A stretch of DNA of 64,000 bases from Capitulum mitella (lineage: Eukaryota; Arthropoda; Thecostraca; Pollicipedomorpha; Pollicipedidae), in NCBI GenBank assembly GCA_030062745.1, contig CP099840.1:37637101-37701100 (forward strand). The letters are read 5' to 3'. This document shows positions 23,461-37,900 of this stretch, in pieces. The position numbers and the translations under genes were made by a program. Under the pieces are notes generated by a model. It worked only from the letters and a program-made list of their open reading frames with translations. It was not told the origin of the DNA and made no database searches. Within the stretch, counting starts at the first letter, position 1; each line of letters starts with the position of its first letter.

Positions 23461-26400
23461 ATATTGCCAGAGACTTACGCAGACCAAGCCATGTTGAACG
23501 GACTTCGAAAATGTGAAACGCCTCAAATCAATATAAAGGTGCTCAAGACCCGACGGGCTTTATTGCTGTGCTTTGCAGCTTTCGTGCTTCTTGCTTTCGA
23601 TTATTTCGACCATTTGGCATTTTCCATCCTCTCTGACAATATCTCTTCTGATGTAAAAGACGTTGCATAAGCCATGCCCAGAGGCAATGTCTTCCGACGA
23701 CAAACGGATGGCAGAAGAAGTCTCGGTATCTGAGGAATTTCCCGACCGCAAGCCCATACAACAAAACACAAATATCTACAGAATGCTGAACCCTTTTCTA
23801 TCTTGAATAGATACAAAGCCGGCCGTTATTGATCCAGACGAGATACGACGGTGAACTGCTGTTGATCCACCGGGCCTACAAAATGGCACCGTACGACGGG
23901 TTTGAACTGGCAGTGCCACACAGGGCGACCGTCCATCTCCGGCAACAGTCTGCACGCTGCACAGTGCACAGTGCACGCTGCACGGCGCGCAATGTGCAGC
24001 TCAGGAGGGTATCCCGCGGCTGAGCTGCCGATGCCGTCAGCCGCAGAAAACTCGACAGACTCGCCCCAGGGAGCTGACACGTAGCCTTTACGTCGTGCTG
24101 TTGTCGGCTGGATTTAAAACCTAGGTGTCATTCAAGCCGCTTGGCACGATGATACGAGACATGTATGAATGAGCATCTGTGAAATCGCAATCTGCCTGCG
24201 GATTTGGGATTGCTCAAGTCGCTCAAATCGCCTGCGTGGTAAACTGCTGCCGACCTGCAGCAAACACCAACACCTTTGCGTGATTTCGACGACCTCTGTC
24301 GTCCGAGTCTATCTGCCACACCTAGCCTTCCGCGGCAGTGCCTGTCTGGTTCCGACAGCGGTATTACAACAGCGTTGGTTCCGACTAATCACGTATCGCG
24401 TTCCGCCAGCTCGACGCTGTGTTTCCGGGCTCATCGGCCCGCGGCGCCCACCGCGACATTTGTCCGCGAACCGCGGCATATTTGTTTGCCGACCATAACC
24501 TGTTTACACAGCTCACACAGGCCGAATCATTTGTTTCCGGTCTGTTTCCGGGACCCGCAGCCGCGAAGTTTATGGAGTCGGTCCCGTAATTTATGGTCGG
24601 TCCAGTGGCCTGGCCCCACGAGTGTCGCCAATCGGGCCACCTTGTTTTTCAGACGCGACGACGGAGAGCGACGACTCTGTGTTGTGAGAACAGGCGCTGC
24701 GGGCTAGCGGCGAGCCACCCAGCTCCGCGGCACCCAGTGCCGTGTGATGTTTGAAATTCGCTTTTGCTTTTGAGTGTCTGTCTAAATATGTTTTTAAAGT
24801 CTACCTCCCTAAACGGCCGAAAAGACAACGGGAAATGCAACTGCTTAGTTGCGGTGTGGTTGACATGAAGTCCACCTGATGGTTAATTACAGCTGCTGCG
24901 AAATTGTGGGTGTGTTTTTACGCCGCATGCAACAGAGTAGTCGAGAGTGCCCTAGCGAGATCAATGTTGGCTGTTGAAATCACTGTACTGCATGGGACAG
25001 AAACGATATTGTTGCGTTAATGCCAGAGGCCGCACTTTGACAATAAACGAGGGGCTCTCATGACATTTCCAGTGTCTATGTTTGCCAAACCTGACGATAG
25101 AAAAGTAGCATGCAGATGTCCTTTGCCTTTCTGTAACAGGGACGTCCTACGGCATACGATACCTCAACTGAATTTGCCTTGCAGCTCTACCTAGAGTAAA
25201 TGAAATCAGACAAGACTGGTGATTCCGTGAAACCAGCTGCTTTAATACAGAGTTGCGTCATAATGATTCCGCCTCTTTCAACTTTCGAATTGAACCTCAT
25301 CCCATTCTCATGAGCTATGTCTTTATGAGAGCGAGACTTTAGGTTACAGGTCGCAGCTCTACATTGTTTGGATCACAGTGCTACCTATGCAGTACCTGCC
25401 CATGAGATATAACACCGCAGTGTCGTTGATTAAGGGCCCACGAAACTGCAAAGCATTCCTTTGCCGAGAAACGAGATCATGGAAGGCAGCATCAGCATGT
25501 CTTTTAAGCAGCCGCGTTGCTATGAGGTACCGCATAGTAGAAAGGTGTTATCAAATAAGCTTATGGAATGCAGTTCGCAAGGATTATGGTTATAATGCCA
25601 TGTCATTATGGGGTCATAACAGTTAAGCTGAGCATTTACAGGCATGATGGATAAAACCGTTTGCCTGTTATCTGTTCCTGTAGACATTTTATCTCAGATG
25701 ACTCTGATATCTCTGCATCTGATGACAGCCTTTGTTGCTTATTCGAAAGCATACGATTACAGCGCAATTCAACCTATGTCAAGCAATACGATAGAGAAAG
25801 TCCGTTTCCACTAAATTATCCTTTTCCTACGTAGCTATTTACAAGCATTATCTGTTGTGCTGAAATGCGACCGATGAACATTTTTACGGTCATCAAACTA
25901 AACAAAACCAATGTCAAAAATGTCGCTTCGTTGCAAATGCAGATCATCTTGTCGCGTTTCTCCGGCCCGGCAGGGTTTACCCGATTTTGTCGTATTTCCT
26001 ATGAACATTGCCAGTTCCTTGCCATACACTTAAACGCAGAACTCTGGAGCAACTGCCACCGATTGACACGTCCTACCCAATGCAACAGAATTCGGAAAAC
26101 TAGGGGAACGACCGGTAATTGCGCTGTGGGTGGCCTTGCTGGACAGGTCTGGAGAAATGTTTGCTTTGTTTCCGCTACGGACAGCGTTGAGAATGCCAGC
26201 ATTATCAGCGCTCTCCACGTTATCATTCAGGAGCACGCCATATATGTGCGTATTCAACTGCGATTAAAGCCTTCCTGTTGCGGTGGCTCCGTGACCTCCC
26301 TTCGTTTTTTCCCAGGTGTCCAATGCTCCAGAAAATGTGGGCTTCTATGACGGTGTTTAGCTTGAAAAGCCTCTCTTTTCCCTCTCAGCGCCATTGCCTC

Positions 26401-26785
26401 AGTATGCTCTCGTTTGATTGCTTTCCAGTCACGTTTGGTGGCAGTCGGTGCGCTGTTTTGCTCGTTATGCTAAGCATTAATTAGTGCGTAGCTGTAACGA
26501 TGTTTGCCTAATTAGCGAGCGGCGTTTTTTGATTGTCGGATGTTTGGTTCGTTTGATCAGCTGGGAAGCGCAGCGAGTGAGTCAGTGTAAACAAAAGGCC
26601 CCGGGGAGGGGACTTTGTGCTGCTGCAAGAAAAAACTTCAGCTGTCCAGTCCGCCTCAAACAAGTACGGAGCGTCACGACGGCACTGAACGAGCTCCCGT
26701 GTCGCCAGTGTGCCGGTTGTCGAACGGAAGGGTCAGTAATTACAATGCAGACAACCCGGAGCGACCCCTACGTCGCGTTTGGCTG
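23461..26785. other. Gene-free stretch
   Basis: Mostly AT-balanced. A nested gtgcac/gctgcac repeat lies at about 23,949-23,985. GC-leaning sequence at about 24,300-24,620 holds two tttatgg words (24,569 and 24,591), a Caudal/Abd-B-type core. Frames such as that at 25,865-26,350 have no recognisable domain. Confidence 0.5.
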
Positions 26786-26911
26786 ACTCCGGGGGCCATT
26801 ACGGCGCAGACCCGGGACCGGCCGGCCGGCCCGTGAGGCCCGGGAACAATGGCGGCGATCCCGGCCGTCCCCGTTGTCGGGACCGCTCCGGACCGACCAG
26901 GACAGGGACGA

Positions 26912-27128
26912 GTCGGCAGGGATAGCGGAGGGTCGACGGGGACAGGGAGGGCCAGCAGGGGCAGCGGAGGGTCGGCGGGGAGAAGGAGGAGTCGGCAGGA
27001 CCAGCGAAGGGACCTCCAGGGACAGGAAGGGATCGGCCAGAACAGCGAGGGGTTAGTCAGAACAGGAGGGGTCTACAGGAACTGACCGGGGTCGTCAGGG
27101 ACAGGGGATCGGCAGGGACAGGGAAAAA
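26912..27128. repeat. 20-bp minisatellite, about eleven units
   Basis: Units of 17-22 bp, mostly 20, resembling tcggcagggacagggaggg run head to tail inside a GC-rich block. Units are degenerate, differing at several positions. The plus-strand Gly/Arg-rich frame across it is a repeat artefact. Confidence 0.8.
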
Positions 27129-27460
27129 TCGGCCGATTCAGGAGGTATCGGGCCGTGCCCGCACCGGAGGCGTGATTACGCTCCCGGCCCGGCCCGACCG
27201 GCGACGACAAGCGAGAGAGCCGACCGCCGCCGGAGTCGTTTGCGGCGGCCCGTCAATGGTCCGGCCGTTAAGCTGAAATGGCCTGTCACCCGGGCATGCG
27301 GCGCCGCACCAATAAAGGGCTGCTCTGATCGAGACCGGGCCGGCCGGTCGGCCGCGGCGCCTCATTTTGGACGGCCGGCGGGGGAGAGACGCTCGGTAAT
27401 TATTAATGAGGCCCGGCCGGATCTCGGAGCGGCCGTTTGAGCGGGTGCAACGAGTTTGGG
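27129..27460. other. GC-rich block with taattattaatga core
   Basis: CpG-dense sequence flanking the 20-bp array. It contains an AT island, taattattaatga (about 27,396-27,408), carrying homeodomain-type TAAT cores in otherwise GC-rich DNA. Confidence 0.5.
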
Positions 27461-30303
<2,843 letters not shown>

Positions 30304-30399
30304 CACTTTATATTCGCATTTGAAACAGTTCTTAGACTGTATGCCTCACGCAAGTAAGGAGATCCGTGGTGCATGTAAGGCCCGTCAGGGTCAGGCAGG

Positions 30400-31900
30400 T
30401 CCACGGTACCTGTCAGGTCCGTCAGGGACGGAGCTGCGGTCCGCTGGTCGGGCCTTTGCGTGAGCCGCCGGCCCGTGTAAATCCCTTCTGTGCCGCCAGC
30501 GGCGTCCATGAATAATGCATGACGGCCGTCCGGCCGGGCCGGCAGGCGGCGGCGCCGTGTCAGGGTATATGGGGCGTGTCTAGCACTGCCCGCGCCGCCG
30601 CCGCCGCCTGGCCGGATGGAGCAGAGATCGGCCTCGAGACGGGGCGGGCCGGGGTCCTTCTATGGATAGAATCAGCCATGGCGCGCTCGGAAGACGTCCA
30701 CACGGGCAGGACTCGCCTCGGCAGCGCTCTGGGACACGGCTGCTGCTGAGGCCGAGACAGCAACAGCTGAGGCGCCCCAGGCCATGTCTGAAACAGTCCG
30801 GCCGGCAGTCAGAGAACCTCGCGCCACGTGTTCCAGCTTCGCCGCTGCCGTTAGCGACCGGCACGCAGCATCAGCCCTCGTCAGCGCGAAGCCCCGGCGG
30901 CTCGGGCGGCCGCGGGTGACTCACGCGGAATCGATCCCGCGAGCGGCGCCGGCGGCCGGTCCGCGGCGCGCGTAAACAGGCTCCGCCGATCGCCTGCAGG
31001 TGACGCGGCGACTCGCCGAGGCCGCCGGTCCGCCGGCAGACGGTCAGACGGCAGGCGGTCCGCTAGCAGACGATAAGACGGCGAACGGTCTGCCGGCAGA
31101 CAGTCAGACTGCAGACGGGTCGCCGGCAGACGATCAGACAGCAGGCGATCCGCCGGTAGACGCCAATGACGGAGAGCGGGAACCGGGCAGCCGGCAGAGG
31201 CAGAGGCGAGTTTTGCCACGTAGCGTCACAGACTCCATGTGGAAAACTCACAAACGTTGCGCATACCACCTTTCGTGCTCGCCGGCGGAATGGACCGCAT
31301 TGTAAGAAGGAGTCCTCATAGACGCGGACCGGGTACGGGCAGCCTAGGCCCAAAACGGCGTAAAATGTATGGCCGTAACGGTATGCAGGTCGAGGTTGGC
31401 TTCTGCCGTTTTCTAAGCATGGTAGTCGGGCACAGATTCAGAACTTTTAAATGCGATCCGGTTCTGGTAGCCAGCTGAGCTCAGTGTTGACTCATCTCGC
31501 TTAAAAAAAAATGTAAGAAAAGCCTCTGAACTGCGCCAGGTGACGAAACACTCCCTAAAACCGTCATTCGTTTTGCTCGTCATCCACTCGTTATCGCAAC
31601 AGCAGCGCCACACAAAGCGGCTGCCGGTGCTGATCGAACAAACGACGCAACCACGCCCTGGGAAAGTGAGCGGGCCGCGGCGGCCGCGGGCACGACGTTC
31701 ATTAGCGGGCACAAAGGGTCGGCGGCGCGGGCGGCCGGGGGTCAGGCCGCGCCGCCTGGGTGGGCCGTGACCGGGCTGCGCGCGCCGAGGTCAGCGGCAA
31801 GGTCAGATCGGCCCGATAGGCGGCCGGCTGGGCGGCCGGCGGTGGACGGAGGCGTCGAGAGGTTCCTCGCCGGGTCGGAGCTGCACGCACACAGCGGGAC
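30400..31900. other. Long cluster of GC-rich blocks
   Basis: CpG-dense blocks at about 30,420-31,020 and 31,650-31,900 around a 30-bp minisatellite. The first contains tgaataatgcatg (30,509-30,521), an octamer/POU-like word found again at 62,511-62,523 in another GC block. A gttcattagcg core lies near 31,698. No coding frame is supported. Confidence 0.5.
31028..31163. repeat. 30-bp minisatellite, about four and a half units
   Basis: Units begin near 31,028, 31,058, 31,088 and 31,118 and read like gtccgccggcagacggtcag. The period of about 30 bp keeps frame, so the minus strand shows a ten-residue Asp-Arg-Leu periodicity that could be mistaken for a protein repeat. Confidence 0.85.
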
Positions 31901-32338
31901 CCGGGCCAGATCTGGAGAAAATGTGACGAGAAATTGATGCGTGGAGATTTGAATCGCTGTACCGCTTGCGAAATGCGGGCGTTATGTGGCTGTTGTAGTG
32001 ATATGAAAGCCAGTCGGAACACACTCGTATCTCGTCGAACTCATTAGTCGAGAGCCCTTGTGAGCCATGACCGTCTTCTGTGGATTCACTTTCGCTCTTG
32101 CCACGGGACCCGGCCTCCATCTCGCCTGCTGGATCTAATTCTGAACAGGCGATGGCTGTTCAGGGACTCTGTGCGATGACGTCAACCGGTCCCGGTGGGC
32201 TCTAACCTTGGATGACCTGGCCTCCGGCTTCGTGCCCAGTTCAGTACTCCGATCCCCTGAGCTGCCGGAGAAAACAGAGAAGACTCCCAGATTTGAAGCG
32301 TGCGTAAACGCGTACGCATGTGTACACGCACGTATCCA
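31901..32338. other. Gene-free stretch
   Basis: Mixed sequence between a GC-rich block and a MITE. No recognisable genes or repeats. Confidence 0.5.
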
Positions 32339-32346
32339 CTCACATA

Positions 32347-32624
32347 CACTGGCGGGTCCAGGGGGGCCATTCCGGCCACGCCCCCACCCCAACCGTGATT
32401 GGGGGGGGGGGAAATAGCCGTTTGCCCCTTCCAAAAGACATGGCTATTACTACACAGCCAGAGTCTGAAGTCGCTGGACACTCCGAACCCAACCCATGCC
32501 AACGTCTTCCACCCCTCCCCCTCCCCTGGTTCGCTCTCCGACTCGCTGATCTGCCATCCATACCCAGGAAACTCTGGTTTGCCCCCCCCCCCTTCCCCAA
32601 ACGGAGCTGCTGGATCCTCCCCTG
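32347..32624. mobile_element. hAT-like MITE, 278 bp
   Basis: The left end reads cactggcgggtccagggggg; the right end, read inward on the other strand, is caggggaggatccagcag (12/18 matched). This resembles the widespread hAT terminus CAGTGGCGGATCCAGGGG. Both ends lead into homopolymer runs (G11 near 32,401 and C11 at 32,582-32,592). The 8-bp duplicate ctcacata (32,339-32,346) / cccacata (32,625-32,632), 7/8 identical, is the hAT target-site size. There is no transposase, so it is non-autonomous. The long minus-strand frame across it is not a gene. Confidence 0.75.
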
Positions 32625-32632
32625 CCCACATA

Positions 32633-33211
32633 TACACATTCACAGCTCTTTGTTGTCCTGGATCTGTTGATGCCAGGCGTCTTGGTCGGCCCCTAACTGC
32701 TCTAAATCTCTCTTCAGGTTTCGCATTTCGCAATGAGAGATGACTGCAGTCATTTTGCAACAGAATTTGAGCTATTTGGCCAGTTGCGCAAGTTCGCAAG
32801 TTACTAGCTACAAGCTACAAGCCAGTTACGCAAGCTCTGGAGCAGATTATTTTCTCTTGAGGTAAGCAGAAAGTTTATCCAATTAGAGAACTCTTGCAGA
32901 TGACTAATCACGCACTGCTTTTGTGGTCTCCAGGACAGATTTCAGTTGCTGTTTTTCCTGTTTAGAAAACCGGTCGCTAAGGGACGTTTGCTAATTACTC
33001 TAACATGCTCCCCAAATTAAGTTCCAACCGCTTTTGTGTCGAAGTTTGTCAGCCTAAAGGCAAACATAATGAAAGACCCCGAGGCGTGGTTAAAGTTTCT
33101 GCCTCATTTGCTTCATCCTTGGCCCGATCCACGCGGGTAGCGGCCATGATGGAGCTTTGTCACGTCCTCAACGTATGCCATTCAAAAGCGGTTCCTCCAG
33201 CAATACGCACT
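32633..33211. other. Gene-free stretch
   Basis: Mixed sequence between two hAT-like elements. A small local duplication (agttactagctacaagctac) lies near 32,800-32,830. No gene recognised. Confidence 0.5.
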
Positions 33212-33219
33212 CTTCTGGC

Positions 33220-33262
33220 CAGGGGTGTTGATCTGAATCATTTCCAGAGATCGACATCCCTG
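33220..33262. mobile_element. Minimal pair of hAT-like termini (43 bp)
   Basis: caggggtgttgatctg at 33,220 and its near reverse complement ending cgacatccctg at 33,262 face each other across an interior of about 11 bp. The two tips match at 13 of 15 positions. The same terminus, caggggtgtcgatctg, ends the larger hAT-like element at 52,855. Flanking 8-mers cttctggc and ctacgggc match at six of eight positions. It may be an extreme internal deletion or a chance hairpin of family sequence. Confidence 0.55.
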
Positions 33263-33394
33263 CTACGGGCACTTCTGGACGCCAGAGGTTCTCTACCGTT
33301 CACTCAGGGGTTACGAGATATTCTTGGCCTCCTCGGTCCGTGCCTGGCCTAAGCCGGTCGGTCTCGTTTCTCCGGCAGTTTGGCCGCGGTCGGG

Positions 33395-33600
33395 TCACCC
33401 GTCTGTCGGCCGGATATGGGTCGGGGCTGCGACAGCTTCGCATCGGCCGGTCCCGCAGCCAAGTCCAGAATCAGCTGCGGCTTACGGTCGGCGCAGCCCA
33501 GAATCAGCTGATGGCCCCGCAGCCCACGATCGGTACCGCCCGGATTCAGCTGATGATCCCGGGGACTCCGAGTCGCCGATGGCGTGTCAGCTGACTGCCC
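33395..33600. repeat. Degenerate repeat around cagaatcagctg, in a GC-rich block
   Basis: Three or four irregular units of roughly 35-40 bp share the words (c)agaatcagctg or ggattcagctg with GC-rich linkers. It is part of a GC-rich block from about 33,340 to 33,690. Too degenerate for an exact period. Confidence 0.5.
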
Positions 33601-33689
33601 GGTGGGTATTTCCCGGCACCAGGCGGCGGCCGTGCCCGCGATGACTCATCGTCACGATCCCAGCGCGGGAGCACGAATCCCCTGCGTTT

Positions 33690-34640
33690 CATAGACCGCC
33701 GGAACTCGAGACCGTCACGTCACAGCTAGGCGGAGTTGTGCAGTTCGGTTTCCGTCCACTTGTTAACAAAGAGGATCCGAAAATTACTGTCTAACAAACA
33801 AACAAACATCCCTGAGTCCGGAGGAGAGGACAAAGCAAGTTGTAGACCATAAGAGGATTGTTCCATGTCAATGACGGTCAAAATGCTTTGATTTCTGGAA
33901 ATCGTCCAACAAGGAGATAAGCCTCGAAAACAGGCAACGCAGACTAAATGAAAAGTCTGAGCTACCATAGAAATGTGTCATAGTTCTAAAAATATTCTTC
34001 AATCATTAGTCATCAGGTCCGTAATGTGTGGCTACCTCAGAAACGATGACTTCACGTCTGAGATCTTTGGAATGGCAGTGTGTTTTGCTCATCTATCTTG
34101 CTGTGAATCAAAACGTTTCTTTGAACTATGAGTGTAAATCACGTCACTAGCAATCGTCAGACCAACAAAATTCCCATCGAAAGAAATGAAAGACAGCTAA
34201 TGAAGTGTGTACGTGTGTGTGCGTGTGCGTCTGAGAGGGAGAGTGGCAGAGGGAGAGAGAGAGAGAGAGGGAGAAAGAGAGAGAGAGTCACAACGATGAA
34301 CAATGCTAGTGATGTATCCTTGACACTCTCGTAGGCTATGGCTGGCGATCCAGGAAAAGGTGGGAGTGACAGGATTCAGAGCCCTCCCTTAACAGATATT
34401 TGAAAATTATGCCTATGACACTGACTGGAAAGAATCAGTCCGAAATCCTAATTAGAATCACTCCCAAAATTTTCGGAAAGCTCCAGCCGTGTCGCAGGCT
34501 CCACATTCTAAAAAGCTTGCGCCGCCTGAACGCATGAAGTTGACATATGCTGGCTCAAAGAATGCCATATCAGAACATAAGTTAAATCATTTTGTAAAAC
34601 AAGGTAATAAATGAGGCATTATCCTAGTGATCCCCCCGGT
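33690..34640. other. Gene-free stretch with (GA)n tract
   Basis: AT-leaning sequence. A tg-rich and then GA-rich microsatellite tract occupies about 34,208-34,290. Nothing else recognised. Confidence 0.55.
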
Positions 34641-34739
34641 TCCAATCACTTCCGCCACGATGACGCCTGCACCCGCACCATCACCTGCTATTCGCTGTCC
34701 GCGTGCCTGCCTGCAGTGCAGCCGTGTGGATCGTGTCCC

Positions 34740-36600
34740 CGTGCCCGCAGCGCAGCAGTCGGCTCCTGCAGCCCAGCGCGCCTCCCCGCTGTCGGCGGCA
34801 GCGGTCGGTCGGCCGGCCGCCGCGCCGTCATTAGAACGGCCCGCTACATTAGGCCGACCGCCGCCCTGCCGGCCTAATACGACCGCCAGCTGCCCGGCCG
34901 CGCATTAATTAGCCCGCCCCCCCCCCACCTGCCGGCCCTCCCCTTCCGTCGTCGGAGCGGCCGGGACTGTCGGCGACGGCGGAGGAGGCGCGGAGGGAAC
35001 ATGAGCAGCGACTCCGCCATCTGTTCAGGACGCGGAGGATGTTCCAACTTGGTCCCCGAAGAAACGCAATCAGCGTGAAATCGCGGCTTGATCGTAAACA
35101 TGAACAGAAATCTGCAGTTAAGTTTCGTACATAACAAACTTTGCCAGCGGGGCTGCGTGAGCTCCGTCAGCTCGCATTTAAGACCAACTGGAATGATAAA
35201 GCTGTCATGTTTCTTGTGCTAGGTAATGCAGCCCAGGAGCATGATAATTTGAAGGTCTGTTTCATTTCTTGGACCACATATCGACTGTACAGGGTGAAAG
35301 GGACAGAAAACCACCTGTACAACTAGTGTGCTTAGAAAATTTTCGCGATCTGCCGGTGAATTATTTACATGCGAGCTTGAAAAGTCGTCATTGAAACCGA
35401 GCCTTGTGGTGCTTTACACTACACAGTTTTTCACCCCCTAGAGACCTACCTATGGGGTTTTCCGAAGCCCATTTTCAAGAAATTTTCATTGTAACCCGGA
35501 TTTGACTCGAATTCGTGTTTGTTTCCAAGTTCCAGCTCTTCTTCCTGGCCGGATAATTTCAGGGGGAAGAGATTAAGGACTCCCGGTTTGAATGACGCAT
35601 AATTCATGGCTGGAAAGCTGGGTTAAACAATGGCACAGGACAAGATGCCACGAGGGCGACTGGGCGGACGACACCGATGATTTAACGACGCTCCCAGGAA
35701 ACGAGCCGATCTCGCTTTTCCGGCGGCCGCTCTTGAAACCCGCCGGGAAGGTCGCGGTTTCCATCACTCTCCGGAAATCGTCTCGGAATATCTCGGCGGC
35801 GGCGGCGGCGGTCTCGTCTCCGCGCGCCCTCGACCAGCCGGCCGGCAACGGCCGTCGAAAGTGAACATCAAACCGCGCCGCCGCGGGCCGGCGACTGGGG
35901 CGGCGCGCGCTTGTCGGACCGCGCGATTTACGACCTAATAAACCGCCGTCTCTCCAGTAGGAGGGCCGTACACGCCACTAAAAAGATACGGAGCTCTCTG
36001 TTTTAGTTACTGCGGCATCCAGGGGACGGCGTCCGAGCGACCGCCGGATGTATACGACCGAGATCTGGCGCTCGGAATTCAATAAGAGCGCGGCCAGCAT
36101 TCGGGCCGGGCCGCAGCCAGCCGGGCCCCATGCCCGCCATAGCTGGCGTGGTCGCCGGGCGGTCGAAATGCCAGCGATGCCGGAGACGGATCAGCGCCCG
36201 CCGGCGGCCCCAAGCGTCGCCTGCAATCTGCAGCCGCAGACGACGGCACCCCGTCCCGGCTCGGCCAATTATGCCGCGCCGGCGCCCCCGCCTCTCAAGC
36301 ACCGCTCAGCAAATCCGGCCCCGTCTCCTCGGGAGTGCAGGACTTCTGCGGACAGAGGCCGGGCGCCCGTCAAAGGAGCCGCCGTCGTCCCCGCCGTCCT
36401 CCCAGTACCCGCTCACCGGCGGCATTCTGCTGCCGTCGGTGGCGTGCCGGGCCGAGCCTGGAGGATCATTTATAGGGCCGACGACCGGCGGCGGCGGCGT
36501 GGAGCGCTAATTTGGCGGCGCACGCCCTCTGAATAGTGCACCACCTGCTCCCCCCCCTTGCACACGCGGGCCCTGATGACGTCACTGGCCGAGGTGTCAA
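34740..36600. other. GC-rich blocks with AT cores
   Basis: CpG-dense blocks at about 34,740-35,010, 35,690-35,900 and 36,000-36,600, separated by mixed DNA. AT islands include gcattaattag (34,902) and gccaattatg (36,264). A C11 run lies near 34,916. Open frames are Ala/Pro/Arg-rich on both strands and not credible as genes. Confidence 0.5.
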
Positions 36601-37369
36601 ATGGGCTGAGTTGGGACAAAGCGGAAAGAACGGCCAGAGAACGCCTGCTGGTTTTGCCGAGGATTTTCTTGGCTTTTGTCGGCATCTTCACGACAAAAGC
36701 ATTGTGCGGTGTACTTCGTCGACAGTCTGAGCATTTTGAGGTCTGAAGTGCGTAATTTTTCGTTTGTTTGACGGTACAGACTTCGATTTTTCGTAATGCT
36801 TTGGTTTCGTCAAGAGCGGCCAAGGCGCGGGCCATGCCAACAAGTCAGTCCAAAAACGCCACGCTTTGCGCCTTTGCACGGTGGTTCTTGAGCTCACACT
36901 CCTGAAACAGAGCACACGGTCAGTGTGAGGGCCTGTCTGTTGTTCTGTTGTGTAATAATGAGCGATATAACCATTTGCGGTAGCCTGCTTCATAAACGTT
37001 TCTGATCGGAGGACAAATAGCTCAACAAAGCAAAGTTGTGCTCGAAGCTCTGCATGTCTTGAAAGGACCGTGAGAGCCGAATTCCTCCCGCACAAACCGG
37101 ACGTCAAGTGAGTCAGGTGGTCTGTCTCACTGGTGCACCAAAATAGCCGGCGGGATGGCAGCCAACGGCTTCAGCAATTCCCACAAACACTTCTGGAGGC
37201 CCAAAGCAATTGCTTTGCGCTCCCACATTACCCTTGTGAGAGCACTGATCAGCCTGCCGCGAAACCACGCCTTTTGTTCCTCGCGTGCTTCGAATGAAGA
37301 CGCAGAGTCCGGAACGGTTCGCCTCATGCGAAGCCCCAGCACCAACCACGTGCATTCACCGACATCCAC
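36601..37369. other. Gene-free stretch
   Basis: Mixed sequence. Minus-strand frames at 36,688-37,107 and 37,113-37,355 show no domain and no splice context I can defend. Confidence 0.45.
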
Positions 37370-37735
37370 GCGTCCCCCCCCCCCTTCCCCCGGCGCACCC
37401 AGACGGGGTCAGTCCGGCGCGTCTGCCGCCGTCGGCCCGCTCTCTAATACGTCCGTGTAGGGCCGCGTTCCAGGCTCGTTTGGGCGCCGTTCGGCGGCGT
37501 TTACGAGGGACGGGCGTTTCGACGGGAGGCGCCATAGCCGCCGCCGCCGCGCCCCGGCAGAGAGCGGCAGCGCTGCGCCGCCGCCCCGTCTGGAGGGCGC
37601 GGCTGTTTTTCAACGGGCGGCGGCGGCGGCGGCGGCGGCGATTTGCTGATCGGACCCGGAGCCAGGCTGCCGGGCCGAGCCGAGCTGGCCGGTAAAACTA
37701 CGGGCGGCCGAGAGCGGCGGGAGACGACGACAGAC
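37370..37735. other. GC-rich block with (CGG)n
   Basis: CpG-dense block opening with a C12 run near 37,374 and containing a (CGG)n microsatellite at about 37,615-37,640. It runs directly into a GA-rich tract. Confidence 0.55.
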
Positions 37736-37900
37736 TGGGGGGAGGAAAAGGAGGGAAAGGGAGAGGAGAGGAAAGAGGGGAGGGGAACGACAGCGGGAGG
37801 GAGTGAGTAAGGAAGATAGGGGTCGAAAGAGGAGAATAAAGCGAAAAAGGGATGGAAAGAGAGAAGGGAAAAAGAGAGAGAGATGGCAAAAGAAGAAACT
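37736..37900. repeat. GA-rich (purine) tract
   Basis: About 165 nt dominated by gggag, gaaag and agagag words, directly downstream of a CpG-dense block, as at 20.1 and 59.2 kb. Confidence 0.8.

Noticed and set aside
25865-26350. 161-codon plus-strand frame
   Set aside because: No recognisable family, opposing frames on the minus strand, and no start or splice evidence.
31028-31163. Ten-residue protein repeat seen on the minus strand
   Set aside because: It is the translation of a 30-bp minisatellite, whose period happens to be a multiple of three.
32182-32799. 205-codon minus-strand frame
   Set aside because: It crosses a whole hAT-like MITE including its homopolymer runs, so it is not a gene.
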